From: Bacteroidota bacterium
GTDB taxonomy: Bacteria; Bacteroidota; Bacteroidia; NS11-12g; UBA955
DNA length: 64,000 nt
Reading direction: 5' to 3'
Assembly: GCA_027488835.1 (NCBI GenBank)
Contig: JAIYAW010000001.1
Span: 172,254 to 236,253 of the forward strand
Shown: positions 1 through 8,450 of the stretch, in pieces
Numbering within the stretch: the stretch's first letter is position 1
Layout: each line of letters begins with the position of its first letter
Translations under genes and position numbers: made by a program
The notes under the pieces: model-generated
The model's database searches: none
What the model was told of the DNA's origin: nothing
What the model saw: the letters and a program-made list of their open reading frames with translations, nothing else

Positions 1-2036
1 TTCAACCGTTTTTGTCTCAGATTCAAAAATCAGATAAAATGTTTGGTTTAAATTACGCTGCCAATGATATGCCAAATTTATTAAAGAATAGGCATTTGGA
101 TGCTGATCCAAGTATATCATTGAAAGAGCGTATCGATTTAACGAATGGTTTGAATAATAATTTTTATCCTGAAACCATCAATGCACCGTTGAATCAAAGT
201 TTATCGATTGAAAAAAGATTTAGATTCAAAACGGATGCTTTTCTATATGGAAGTACCCATTTTATTTCTTACCGCGATAATTACATACACAATGTTGCAC
301 GTAGGTCATCAATAACTACAGTACCAGAAAGACAAAGAATTTTGAATTTCTCTGATGAAAACTACAATAACCAGAAAATTGTAACTTTCCTAAATAATTT
401 TACCATGGCATTTAAGAATGGTTTGCGTTTGGATTTTAAAAACCTTTTGGTGAATGATGCGAACTACTTTGTTCTTAAAAGAAATGGTAGTGCACTTGAT
501 GGTGCATACGGTGAAAATGGTTTGTACCAGTTTAATTCATTTATTCAATATAGCACTGCCAATACGTTTAGAAATTTTTGGAATAGTTCATTGAGTTATT
601 ATTATAACATCAATAAAAAATTACAAGTAGATGGTAATTTCGGAATCACCTATTCAAACTATTTGGATCAAGATAGAAAATCAACATTACAAATAAGAAA
701 CGATGATCCTACAGGTTCTGCTGCTACAAAGACATTTAATACATCTTATGCCAGCACAATGGATCAATTGCGTTTTGGGAGGTGGTATTATAGTTTACCC
801 GAACAAACCAACCAAGCATCGATTAATTTTAAATATGAACTTTCAGAAAACGCTACCCTTCAATATGGGTATTATTTCGAATCCATTCAAAGAAAATTTG
901 ATTTGAGATGTTTGGGTATGGTTTCAAAAGCATGGAACGGTGATAGCATTACTCCTTCCCGCGGCGGTGTGTTCGTGGATGAGTATACATGGCCATATAA
1001 TTCGTATACTGCAAAATCTATTAAAAATGCAGGTTATGTTTCCTACAAAGGGTCTTTCAATAACCACAGTTTAAACATTGGCGTGCGTTATGAAGCTTTC
1101 AAGTTTGATATACAAAGTGCGGGTTTTGCTCCTGCAATTGGTAAAGATAGGTTGGTGTTGAATACGGCAAATCTTTTTCCTTCTTTGAATTATACGTATA
1201 AAAAGAGTGAGTTTTCACAATTTCGATTGGCAGCAGGTGTTACTTGTAATAGGCCTGAGTTCAGAGAATTATCGCCATTGGCTTATCTAGACATTGAAAA
1301 TTGGTTGACTGCATATGGTAATGCAAAAATAAAACCAATTTCTTTGATTTATAATGGCGATGCACGCTATGAATATTACAAAGGAAAAACAATGTTTCAC
1401 TTTGGTTTGTTTTGGAAAAACACCCAAAATCCTGTAATTACAAAAATGACCGATCCTTCACGATATGAATACAGCAATGCTGCTTATGCAATTAATTACG
1501 GATCGGAGTTTGAATTGCGTTTTGAATCGAATTCATTTATTAAGAATGTAAAATCTTCTTTGAGGAATATTGAATTTTTATTTAATGGTACATATTCGAT
1601 GAGCAATGTATGGAATTTTAATAGTTCAGGTAATATTGTAAGTTTAAATCAAACCATGGTGGGTCAATCACCTTATACCGTAAATGCAATGGTATTTTAT
1701 AAATTGCCGCAATATGGTTTAAAATTTGGTATTTCTTATTTCAAGCAAGGTGATCGCGTAATTTTTATTGGTGATAATTTATCCCTGTATAGTTTGATTG
1801 AAAAAGTGGCAGCCAATTTGGATGTAACGGTGGAAAAGTCTTTTGGCAAGAAGTTTACGCTGAGAATGCGTTTGATCAATCTGTTGAACAATGAGAATAT
1901 TGTTTATCAGGATTTAAACAAGAATGGAAAATTGGATTATTACAAAGGATATACCCGAGGAATCGAAGGCGATAATATTTTTACTTCTTTCAGAAATATC
2001 CTTGGGGGTAATGTCAGTGCAAGTGTAAACTTTTAA
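1..2036 (+). CDS. TonB-dependent receptor, C-terminal barrel part (5' end outside window)
   Basis: This is the 3' portion of an outer-membrane TonB-dependent receptor. The frame is open from base 3 with no plausible ATG before the barrel, so the gene starts upstream of the window and the TTG at 12 is only an internal codon. The visible part, about 678 residues, is a run of amphipathic beta strands rich in Tyr, Phe and Asn. It contains the family-typical segment around RPEFRELSPLAYLDIEN, followed by a GNAKIKP turn and a YEYY strand. The end, SASVNF, has the terminal aromatic residue used for Bam insertion. The plug and any carboxypeptidase-like N-terminal domain are not visible. It is followed after 64 bp by a T9SS beta-helix protein, a pairing that suggests a shared surface uptake or binding role. 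The substrate cannot be told. Confidence 0.85.
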   Translation, partial: QPFLSQIQKSDKMFGLNYAANDMPNLLKNRHLDADPSISLKERIDLTNGLNNNFYPETINAPLNQSLSIEKRFRFKTDAFLYGSTHFISYRDNYIHNVARRSSITTVPERQRILNFSDENYNNQKIVTFLNNFTMAFKNGLRLDFKNLLVNDANYFVLKRNGSALDGAYGENGLYQFNSFIQYSTANTFRNFWNSSLSYYYNINKKLQVDGNFGITYSNYLDQDRKSTLQIRNDDPTGSAATKTFNTSYASTMDQLRFGRWYYSLPEQTNQASINFKYELSENATLQYGYYFESIQRKFDLRCLGMVSKAWNGDSITPSRGGVFVDEYTWPYNSYTAKSIKNAGYVSYKGSFNNHSLNIGVRYEAFKFDIQSAGFAPAIGKDRLVLNTANLFPSLNYTYKKSEFSQFRLAAGVTCNRPEFRELSPLAYLDIENWLTAYGNAKIKPISLIYNGDARYEYYKGKTMFHFGLFWKNTQNPVITKMTDPSRYEYSNAAYAINYGSEFELRFESNSFIKNVKSSLRNIEFLFNGTYSMSNVWNFNSSGNIVSLNQTMVGQSPYTVNAMVFYKLPQYGLKFGISYFKQGDRVIFIGDNLSLYSLIEKVAANLDVTVEKSFGKKFTLRMRLINLLNNENIVYQDLNKNGKLDYYKGYTRGIEGDNIFTSFRNILGGNVSASVNF

Positions 2037-2100
2037 TAAAAAGATAATATTGTTTTTACTGTGGATAAATATGGTTGATTCAACTTTGCAATACTAAATT

Positions 2101-4182
2101 ATGATAAAAAACATGAAAAAATTAATTTTAATGGCTATGATTGCTTTCTCGGCAAAAGCATCTATGGCACAAACTGGTGAGGCATTGGCTTTCACTAAGG
2201 TGGGGAATCTCAAAGTGAGATTAGATTCTATTTCTGGCGATTACAACACTTGTGGTTGTTTCGTCTTAGACACAATGTTCAGTGTGGAGAACAAAAACAC
2301 TGGTACTGTTTCAAAACCAAAGTACGTTGCTACTGCTGGTTGGGGTGCTTGGGGTGCTAAAACGACCACGTCTGTTGCTGGTTGGGAAGTAGTTGGTAAA
2401 ATTATTAATTTAAGAGCCAACTCTTGCTACTATTTGCCAGGTATCGTTCATTTAGATTCAGGTATCACTATGAACGTTCCTGCAGGAACTAAATTCTATG
2501 GTTCGAATTTATCACCTTCTGCTTTTGTTGTATTGCCAAAAGCAATGCTAAACGTAAAAGGTACTGCTGCTCTTCCAGTTATTATGACTTCTGCTCTTGA
2601 ACCTTCAAAGAGAAATCGTGGTGATTGGGGTGGATTGGTAATTGCAGGTAGAGCTCCGATTGCAGGTTTTGCAAGTGGTACAACTGCAACTGGTAATTTA
2701 TCGCCTATGGAAGGTTTGAAAGATTTACCTAGCAACGATAAAAAGGGTAAAAATATTTATTTGGCTGGTGGTACAGATGAACTTTCTAATTCAGGTTCTA
2801 TTCAATTTTTGCAAGTGAACTATGCTGGTTTCAACGTAGGTGCTGGTGGTTCAGGAAATGAATTGAATGGTATCAGTTTGTATGGTGTTGGTAACAAGAC
2901 TATCATGAAAAACATTCAAATTACTGAAGCTAACGATGATGCAATTGAATTCTTTGGTGGTTCGGTGAATGTTTCAAATTTATTAATCATCAATACATTA
3001 GATGATGATATTGATATGGATAATGGTTACAAAGGTGTAGTTCAAAATGTTGTAGTTATGCGTTTAGATACTGCAGCTCATGATATTTCAGGTTCTAAAT
3101 TGGTAGAAGCTTCTTGTAGAAACGTAAATCATCCACGTCAAACAAATGGAATTATCACGAACATGACTGCATTTGGTCCTCGTAGTTTCTTGGGTAAAAA
3201 CTTTAGCTATTCAAAAGATTCATTTGCGGTATACAACTATGTTACCAAAACTTGGGGTAAAGTTAAAGCAGCTGGTAGAAACTACTATCGTGGTGTAGAA
3301 ATTAATACTGGTGCAAAAATCCAAGTTTTAAATTCAATCATTCACGGTTATGACCAAGCGTTAAACATCGTTGATGCTACTACTGCTTCAAGAATCGATT
3401 CTGCTTACAATGGTTTGATGTTTGCTTACAACACAATTAATAATTGTACCAATCCTATTTCAACATTGAGTAATTTAACTTCTGCAACTCTTAACGCATT
3501 TGGTAGTACTACTAAATTAGAGCGTTCTTCTGCTTTAAATTGGTTGAAATATGACCAACAGTTTAATAATATCTTAGCGAGTGACGCTATTCAAGCGCAA
3601 GGTTACAATATTACTTTCACAAAGAATGCTACTCCTGCGTTGTCTTCAATTGCTTTCTATTCTTTGTATGGTAAAGATTACCCAGCTACAAACAAAGCGC
3701 TACAAACTTTGGGAACTTCTTGGTCTCCTAGAGTAAATGGTAAATGCGTAACCCTTTTAGATTCTCATGTAGTATTGAAAAACGCTGTAAGAATTGATAA
3801 TAGAGGTGCTAAAGCTTTCTGGACAGCTGGTGGTTTTGATATTGATCCAACTGGTGACTATTGTAGTGGTTCTGGTGCTTTTGTAAGACCTTTAGATTCT
3901 GACAATGGTGCTACTTTAGAAACAGTTAAACCTGAATTTCATGTTGAGAACCCAACGTCTTCTGATGTAATTAACATTGGTTTTGACAATGTGAAAACTG
4001 ATAAAATGACTGTTAACGTTTACGATTTATCAGGTAAGAAAGTTGCTTCTAAAAAGATGAACTTAGACAATACTTCTGGTAACGTTGAAATGGATGCTAC
4101 TAACCTTACAAATGGTGTTTACATTGTAGAAACCAATTGTGGTGGTGTTGTTTCTTCTTCAAAAGTAATTTTGAATAAATAA
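2101..4182 (+). CDS. T9SS type A sorting domain protein with parallel beta-helix body
   Basis: This is a secreted protein of about 690 residues. An N-terminal signal peptide (MKKLILMAMIAF...SMAQ) may begin at the second ATG (2113) rather than at 2101. The middle region is repetitive, with short hydrophobic strands, Asn/Gly turns and NRGDWGGLVIAGRAPI-type motifs, as in right-handed beta-helix surface proteins. The last ~75 residues form a T9SS type A sorting domain: MTVNVYDLSGKKV, then a GVYIVE strand and a final KVILNK. Codon choice is strongly biased to GGT, GCT, ACT and AAC compared with neighbours, which suggests high expression. It lies directly downstream of the TonB-dependent receptor and ends at a strong terminator. 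Its function is unknown; a substrate-binding or surface-layer role is an inference. Confidence 0.8.
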   Translation: MIKNMKKLILMAMIAFSAKASMAQTGEALAFTKVGNLKVRLDSISGDYNTCGCFVLDTMFSVENKNTGTVSKPKYVATAGWGAWGAKTTTSVAGWEVVGKIINLRANSCYYLPGIVHLDSGITMNVPAGTKFYGSNLSPSAFVVLPKAMLNVKGTAALPVIMTSALEPSKRNRGDWGGLVIAGRAPIAGFASGTTATGNLSPMEGLKDLPSNDKKGKNIYLAGGTDELSNSGSIQFLQVNYAGFNVGAGGSGNELNGISLYGVGNKTIMKNIQITEANDDAIEFFGGSVNVSNLLIINTLDDDIDMDNGYKGVVQNVVVMRLDTAAHDISGSKLVEASCRNVNHPRQTNGIITNMTAFGPRSFLGKNFSYSKDSFAVYNYVTKTWGKVKAAGRNYYRGVEINTGAKIQVLNSIIHGYDQALNIVDATTASRIDSAYNGLMFAYNTINNCTNPISTLSNLTSATLNAFGSTTKLERSSALNWLKYDQQFNNILASDAIQAQGYNITFTKNATPALSSIAFYSLYGKDYPATNKALQTLGTSWSPRVNGKCVTLLDSHVVLKNAVRIDNRGAKAFWTAGGFDIDPTGDYCSGSGAFVRPLDSDNGATLETVKPEFHVENPTSSDVINIGFDNVKTDKMTVNVYDLSGKKVASKKMNLDNTSGNVEMDATNLTNGVYIVETNCGGVVSSSKVILNK

Positions 4183-4206
4183 TATTAACTTAACAAATAA
4201 TTTATA

Positions 4207-4233
4207 GGAGGGGAATATTCCCCTCCTTTTTTT
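4207..4233 (+). terminator. Rho-independent terminator after the T9SS beta-helix gene
   Basis: A perfect 20-bp palindrome (GGAGGGGAAT/ATTCCCCTCC) is followed by seven T residues. It sits 24 bp after the stop at 4182 and just before the next start at 4239, so it separates the highly codon-biased gene from the following pair. Confidence 0.85.
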
Positions 4234-4238
4234 GTATT

Positions 4239-6143
4239 ATGAAAAAATATATTTTTATTGGAGTTTCTCTATTTACTTTTTCGGGTTTATTTGGTCAAAA
4301 TAAGTATGAAAATTTATTTTGTGATGGCGATACCTTGTTTAATGGTAAACTAAATTTAAGTAGTTCGGGTTTATCGGCTCGTTCTTTTGTATTTTCTGAT
4401 TTCAATGCTTCTTCTTTGTCAAATAATGTCTTACAAGGTAGCATAAATGGAATTATGGTTAATAAATTTGGAGCAACGGTTAGTACAGTTGGTGATGTTG
4501 CGTCCATCGATAATGCAGTGATGTATGTTACAACCACTGAAAACAGAAATGGTCTTCAGTTGGGTCATATATATAAGTTAACAGCTAATGCGAAACGAGA
4601 GCCATCAGCGAAAGATGTTTCTGTCAATAGTGTTACAGAATTGAGTGGTACGACCCTTTTTGGTAACAATAAATTATCTGATCTGGGAAAAATTAAATTA
4701 GGTGTCACATCTTTTTCTAGTAGCCAACAAAAAGGTAACTATTTTTTTGATGAACACATGACAAAAAGTAATACAGAACTTTTTGTAAAGGTTGGAGATA
4801 CGACCGCTGTAAGTACATTACAGAAAATAGAAGGTGCGAAGTATCCTAGTGATAATGCTAATTATCAAACGATTTTGGGTAATCTAAAGGCATTTGAAAA
4901 TACAGGATGGATGGGTGAAATTGACAGACTGGGTGACAAATTGAACGGTAGAAGATATGATTTAGGTAGAGGCAATAGAATTGATTATTGGCTTCAATCA
5001 GTTCGCAGTAGCAGTACTAGTAATGTATTGGCATCCGTGGGTAGTAGTTATCAAATTTTTGGAGATACAGCATCTATTATCATAAAAACATCGTTAACCA
5101 ATGGTGTTCAAAAATTTTATGTATATAATGAGAATAATAGTATTGAAGATTATTTTGTTTTATTAAACGATAGAGTCGGTAGTACTGACTTGCCTTTAAC
5201 TAAAGAACAATTATTGGATATCTATACATTGGCTATCAATAAGGGAGCAACTTTGTTTCCAAGAATTTCAAGTATTGTGTATTCTGCAAACATTGGCAAA
5301 TTAGTAATAGGGGTAAAAGGTGGAAAATTTCAAAGTACAAGATTTACTAATGTAAACATAGTAAAAAACTCAACTTTGTCTAAGCTTTTTTTAAGCTTTG
5401 ATGATGGTGCAGAACTTAATGTAAAGTTTGGTTCTTTGTTGTATTTGGATTTGGATGATAATGAATTAATCACTGGTGTTACTTTGGGTAATACTGGAGT
5501 TAACAATAAATTTATATCGAATCCAGGAAATTTGAGTGTGAATACTTTTAGTTACAAGGACTCTGCTAATGAGATACAATCTTTGGAGTATATGACTTTG
5601 GTTGAATCTGTATTTACAAGCGAAGACAAGCAGAATCCAACGCGCTTATCAAATGCGTTAGATTTGCAAAATGAAGTATATGTAGCACAAATTCCAAGTG
5701 ATGGAGTAATTGATAAAACATCGTTTAAATTATTAAGTACTTTACCAAAGAATACAGATATGGTAGTTGCTGATTATAAGGAATGTTATATTCCGTTTTT
5801 TGGAACAATCAAGGATAAGTCAGTAAAAACAAATGGTGGAGACTCTGTTTTATGGATTGATGGATTTGTTAATAATTTCATTAATGGAGTAACTTGTAAG
5901 AACAATGCTTCAATAAAAGATGTGAACAGAAATTTAAGATTTTATCCAAATCCTATTCATAAAAGCAATAGTGCTATGTTAACGATTTCAGATAAAATAG
6001 TAGGCGATGTATTTATTTACAATATGCAAGGTAGATTGGTTTTGACTGCGAGCGAGAATAAGATTGATTTGTCTAACATAGCTTGCGGTATCTACGTAGT
6101 AAAAAGTGGCAATTACATAGGTAAAGTTGAAATATTAGATTAA
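4239..6143 (+). CDS. T9SS type A sorting domain protein, function unknown
   Basis: This is a secreted protein of 634 residues that I do not recognise beyond its ends. The N-terminus is a signal peptide (MKKYIFIGVSLFTFSGLFGQ). The middle is Ser/Asn/Thr-rich with many alternating strands, has no recognised enzyme motif, and probably forms a beta-rich surface fold. The C-terminal ~70 residues look like a short T9SS type A sorting domain: NLRFYPNPIHK, DVFIYNMQGRLV, then GIYVVKSG. The stop overlaps the start of the downstream lipoprotein gene (TAATG at 6141-6145), so the two are probably translated together. Codon use is ordinary, unlike the preceding gene. A role beside the TonB receptor and the beta-helix protein is inferred from position only. 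Confidence 0.75.
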   Translation: MKKYIFIGVSLFTFSGLFGQNKYENLFCDGDTLFNGKLNLSSSGLSARSFVFSDFNASSLSNNVLQGSINGIMVNKFGATVSTVGDVASIDNAVMYVTTTENRNGLQLGHIYKLTANAKREPSAKDVSVNSVTELSGTTLFGNNKLSDLGKIKLGVTSFSSSQQKGNYFFDEHMTKSNTELFVKVGDTTAVSTLQKIEGAKYPSDNANYQTILGNLKAFENTGWMGEIDRLGDKLNGRRYDLGRGNRIDYWLQSVRSSSTSNVLASVGSSYQIFGDTASIIIKTSLTNGVQKFYVYNENNSIEDYFVLLNDRVGSTDLPLTKEQLLDIYTLAINKGATLFPRISSIVYSANIGKLVIGVKGGKFQSTRFTNVNIVKNSTLSKLFLSFDDGAELNVKFGSLLYLDLDDNELITGVTLGNTGVNNKFISNPGNLSVNTFSYKDSANEIQSLEYMTLVESVFTSEDKQNPTRLSNALDLQNEVYVAQIPSDGVIDKTSFKLLSTLPKNTDMVVADYKECYIPFFGTIKDKSVKTNGGDSVLWIDGFVNNFINGVTCKNNASIKDVNRNLRFYPNPIHKSNSAMLTISDKIVGDVFIYNMQGRLVLTASENKIDLSNIACGIYVVKSGNYIGKVEILD

Positions 6144-7045
6144 TGAAGTTTCTTTTTAAGCTCGTTCCAGTTTTAATTTTTACATTATTATTGGTCTCTT
6201 GTGAACACGAGCCAGCGTTTGTTCATGCACCGCCTTTTAGTTCAAAGTCTTGGCTTGATTATTCAGATAGTGATTATTGTGCAGGTGATTTTAGTTTAAA
6301 TGATAGTTCAAATTCAGTGATTGTTCGTTCAAATTTTGAAGTCTTGTCTGATACGCAATGGTCGTTTTTGGTAAGAATTCCAAAAGGTATAAAGAATAAT
6401 TTCAAAGGAATAGAGACATTGGGTTTTAAAATAATGAACGGTGATGTGGGCGGTATTTTGAAAGATGAAAATTTTACTGCGAAAATTGTTGAAACAGGTT
6501 TAGCTAGATTTATTTCGCAGCAAGTGAAAATCGTATCAAAGAATTTTGTAATACTGCACAAAGGTGAGGATTTGTTTGTAATGAATGGGGATATTAAGGT
6601 TTATACCGAATCACCCGATTTTCCATTAGACTCCTTTGAAATGTCCTTTAAGAACATTTTGGTGGAAAAATCTTATGTAAGGGTTTGGGTGAATGGAGGA
6701 ATTGCATCTCCGTTTTCATGGGATATTGATGTAAAGGGTGGTAACGAATTTAATCCAGAATCAACCATAGTATTAATCCCTGAATTTGGTAAAGTACTTC
6801 AGATAGGTTTGGGTTTGGTAGATGGAAAGAAGAAGTATGAAATTAGTCCTACTGAAAAACAATTCACCAATTTTAAAAATCGTTCTGAAACGTGGTCGCC
6901 TATTTCGGGGTATTTCTACTTTGATAAGTTTTATTATAAGGATATAGTAAAGGCCAATTTTAGGATTAAATATGAAAGTCCTGATAAAACGAGTACGTAC
7001 TCTGTTGATTCAGTGAAAATTAATTATAGCCGTATACCTTTTTAA
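6143..7045 (+). CDS. Putative lipoprotein, function unknown
   Basis: The 300-residue product starts with a lipoprotein signal: a hydrophobic stretch ends in LLVSC, making Cys20 the likely lipidated residue. The next residues are E-H-E-P; acidic residues just after the Cys are associated in Bacteroidota with surface export of lipoproteins, so a surface location is possible. The rest is beta-rich with no family that I recognise. The ATG overlaps the preceding stop by one base, and the gene ends at a clear terminator, so it is the last gene of a two-gene unit with the T9SS protein. It may anchor or present that partner; this is inference. Confidence 0.7.
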   Translation: MKFLFKLVPVLIFTLLLVSCEHEPAFVHAPPFSSKSWLDYSDSDYCAGDFSLNDSSNSVIVRSNFEVLSDTQWSFLVRIPKGIKNNFKGIETLGFKIMNGDVGGILKDENFTAKIVETGLARFISQQVKIVSKNFVILHKGEDLFVMNGDIKVYTESPDFPLDSFEMSFKNILVEKSYVRVWVNGGIASPFSWDIDVKGGNEFNPESTIVLIPEFGKVLQIGLGLVDGKKKYEISPTEKQFTNFKNRSETWSPISGYFYFDKFYYKDIVKANFRIKYESPDKTSTYSVDSVKINYSRIPF

Positions 7046-7071
7046 TGTTTTTTACTTTTTATAAGAATGAA

Positions 7072-7099
7072 AAAGAGTCTGCAAAGACTCTTTTTTTTT
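7072..7099 (+). terminator. Rho-independent terminator after the lipoprotein gene
   Basis: A 9-bp perfect stem (AAAGAGTCT / AGACTCTTT) with a GCAA tetraloop runs into a nine-T tract. It lies 27 bp after the stop at 7045 and closes the T9SS/lipoprotein unit. Confidence 0.85.
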
Positions 7100-7240
7100 G
7101 ATAATTATTGTAGGTCGTTTTTTAACCAATTGCTTTCACCATCTTTATAATAAAGTTGACACGTTTTCTTTTTCTAGATAAAAATTGATTTCACGCTTTT
7201 AGCCTTGGTGAGTTATTATGTAATTATCTTGATTGAACTT

Positions 7241-7278
7241 TTATAAACACTTATAAACTTCATAATCATTTATAAACC
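7241..7278 (+). repeat. Phased TTATAAACnn decamers upstream of the 4-epimerase gene
   Basis: TTATAAAC occurs at 7241, 7251 and 7270, with a degenerate copy at 7261. The spacing is one helical turn (10, 10 and 9 bp). The block CTTATAAACTT...TTATAAACC closely matches the block at 11860-11889 upstream of the S46 peptidase gene. The rest of the 7100-7240 spacer holds AT-rich sequence in which I see no gene. Confidence 0.7.
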
Positions 7279-7299
7279 CTAGAATTTCCAAAACCTTTG

Positions 7300-7307
7300 T
7301 ATCTTTG
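7300..7307 (+). promoter_or_regulatory. Bacteroidota -7 promoter box (TATCTTTG)
   Basis: The box fits the TAnnTTTG consensus and ends only 4 nt before the ATG at 7312. Transcription would therefore start at or very near the start codon. No convincing -33 TTG is seen. Confidence 0.6.
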
Positions 7308-7311
7308 CAGT

Positions 7312-8259
7312 ATGAGAATTCTTGTTACAGGCGGTGCCGGTTTTATTGGCTCAAACCTTGTTGAGGCATTACTAAAAAGAGATGATGTTACTTTGGTGAG
7401 GGTGTTTGATAATTTAGCAACCGGCCATTTGAATAATCTTCATGAATTTATAGATAATCCACGTTTTGAATTTTTAGAAGGTGATATTCGCAATTCCGAG
7501 GATTGTTTGAAGGCTTGTGAGGGTATCGATGCGGTGAGCCACCAAGCTGCATTGGGATCAGTTCCAAGAAGCATTGCTGATCCAATTAACTCGCACAATG
7601 TAAATGTAAATGGATTTTTGAATATGCTTGAAGCGGTTCGTGCAAAAGGCATTCAGCGTTTTGTGTATGCTTCGAGTTCATCGGTTTATGGCGACTTGAA
7701 TGAGTCCCCCAAAATAGAAAAGAGGGTTGGAAAAATATTGAGTCCTTATGCTGCTACCAAAATGACCAATGAATTGTATGCCGAAGCGTATGCAAAAAAT
7801 TACAATTTGAGTATCGCGGGCTTCAGGTATTTCAATGTTTTTGGTCCTAAACAAGATCCGAATGGTCCGTATGCAGCTGTTATTCCTTTGTTTGTAAAGA
7901 GTGCATTAAACAATGTTGCACCAACAATTAATGGTGATGGCAGCATAACAAGAGATTTTACACCGGTTGCCAATGTTGTAAATATTAATATTTTGGCGTT
8001 GTTAGGTTATCTTGAGGGAAGCAAACACTATGTATTCAATGTGGCGTGTGGCAATACAACGGATTTGTTGAGTATTTGGAAAATGGTAAAGGAAATTGCA
8101 AAGAGCAATGTGAATGCGGTTCACGGCCCTGTGCGCAAAGGCGATATTTTGTTTAGTTTGGCCGATGTATCTTTTGCTAAGGAAATACTCGGTTACAAGC
8201 CTGAAAGTGATTTGAAGAGAGCTTTGACGGAAGCTGTTGAATATTATAAAGGTGTTTAG
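7312..8259 (+). CDS. UDP-N-acetylglucosamine 4-epimerase (WbpP/TviC type SDR)
   Basis: This extended short-chain dehydrogenase of 315 residues probably interconverts UDP-GlcNAc and UDP-GalNAc (or their uronates) for surface polysaccharide. The Rossmann motif GGAGFIGSN is at residues 7-15. The segment HQAALGSVPRSIADPI is characteristic of WbpP/TviC enzymes. The catalytic Ser lies in ASSSSVYG, and the Y-x3-K pair is Tyr146/Lys150 (SPYAATK). I chose ATG 7312 over an upstream in-frame TTG because it sits right at the Rossmann strand and 4 nt after a -7 box. The next gene is a CapD-type dehydratase, so the two are likely to supply sugars for one glycan. Glc versus GlcNAc specificity cannot be proven from sequence. 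Confidence 0.85.
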   Translation: MRILVTGGAGFIGSNLVEALLKRDDVTLVRVFDNLATGHLNNLHEFIDNPRFEFLEGDIRNSEDCLKACEGIDAVSHQAALGSVPRSIADPINSHNVNVNGFLNMLEAVRAKGIQRFVYASSSSVYGDLNESPKIEKRVGKILSPYAATKMTNELYAEAYAKNYNLSIAGFRYFNVFGPKQDPNGPYAAVIPLFVKSALNNVAPTINGDGSITRDFTPVANVVNINILALLGYLEGSKHYVFNVACGNTTDLLSIWKMVKEIAKSNVNAVHGPVRKGDILFSLADVSFAKEILGYKPESDLKRALTEAVEYYKGV

Positions 8260-8450
8260 ACTCTAGGTATTGTTTGTGGTAGAATTTAACTTTTTAGCCG
8301 TGTTACGTTTTCGTTTTTTGTAAACATCCCATTTATTTAGTGAGTGATGATGGATTTTTACAAGTTTGGCTTGAAATTTGCTAATTGTAGAAGTATTTCG
8401 ATTTAAAAATACAACAATTAATCATTTTGGGGAACAATAATTTATAATTT

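Noticed and set aside
12..41. TTG start giving a 674-residue complete gene
   Set aside because: The frame is open to the window edge and the product lacks a signal peptide and plug, so the gene begins upstream and the TTG is internal.
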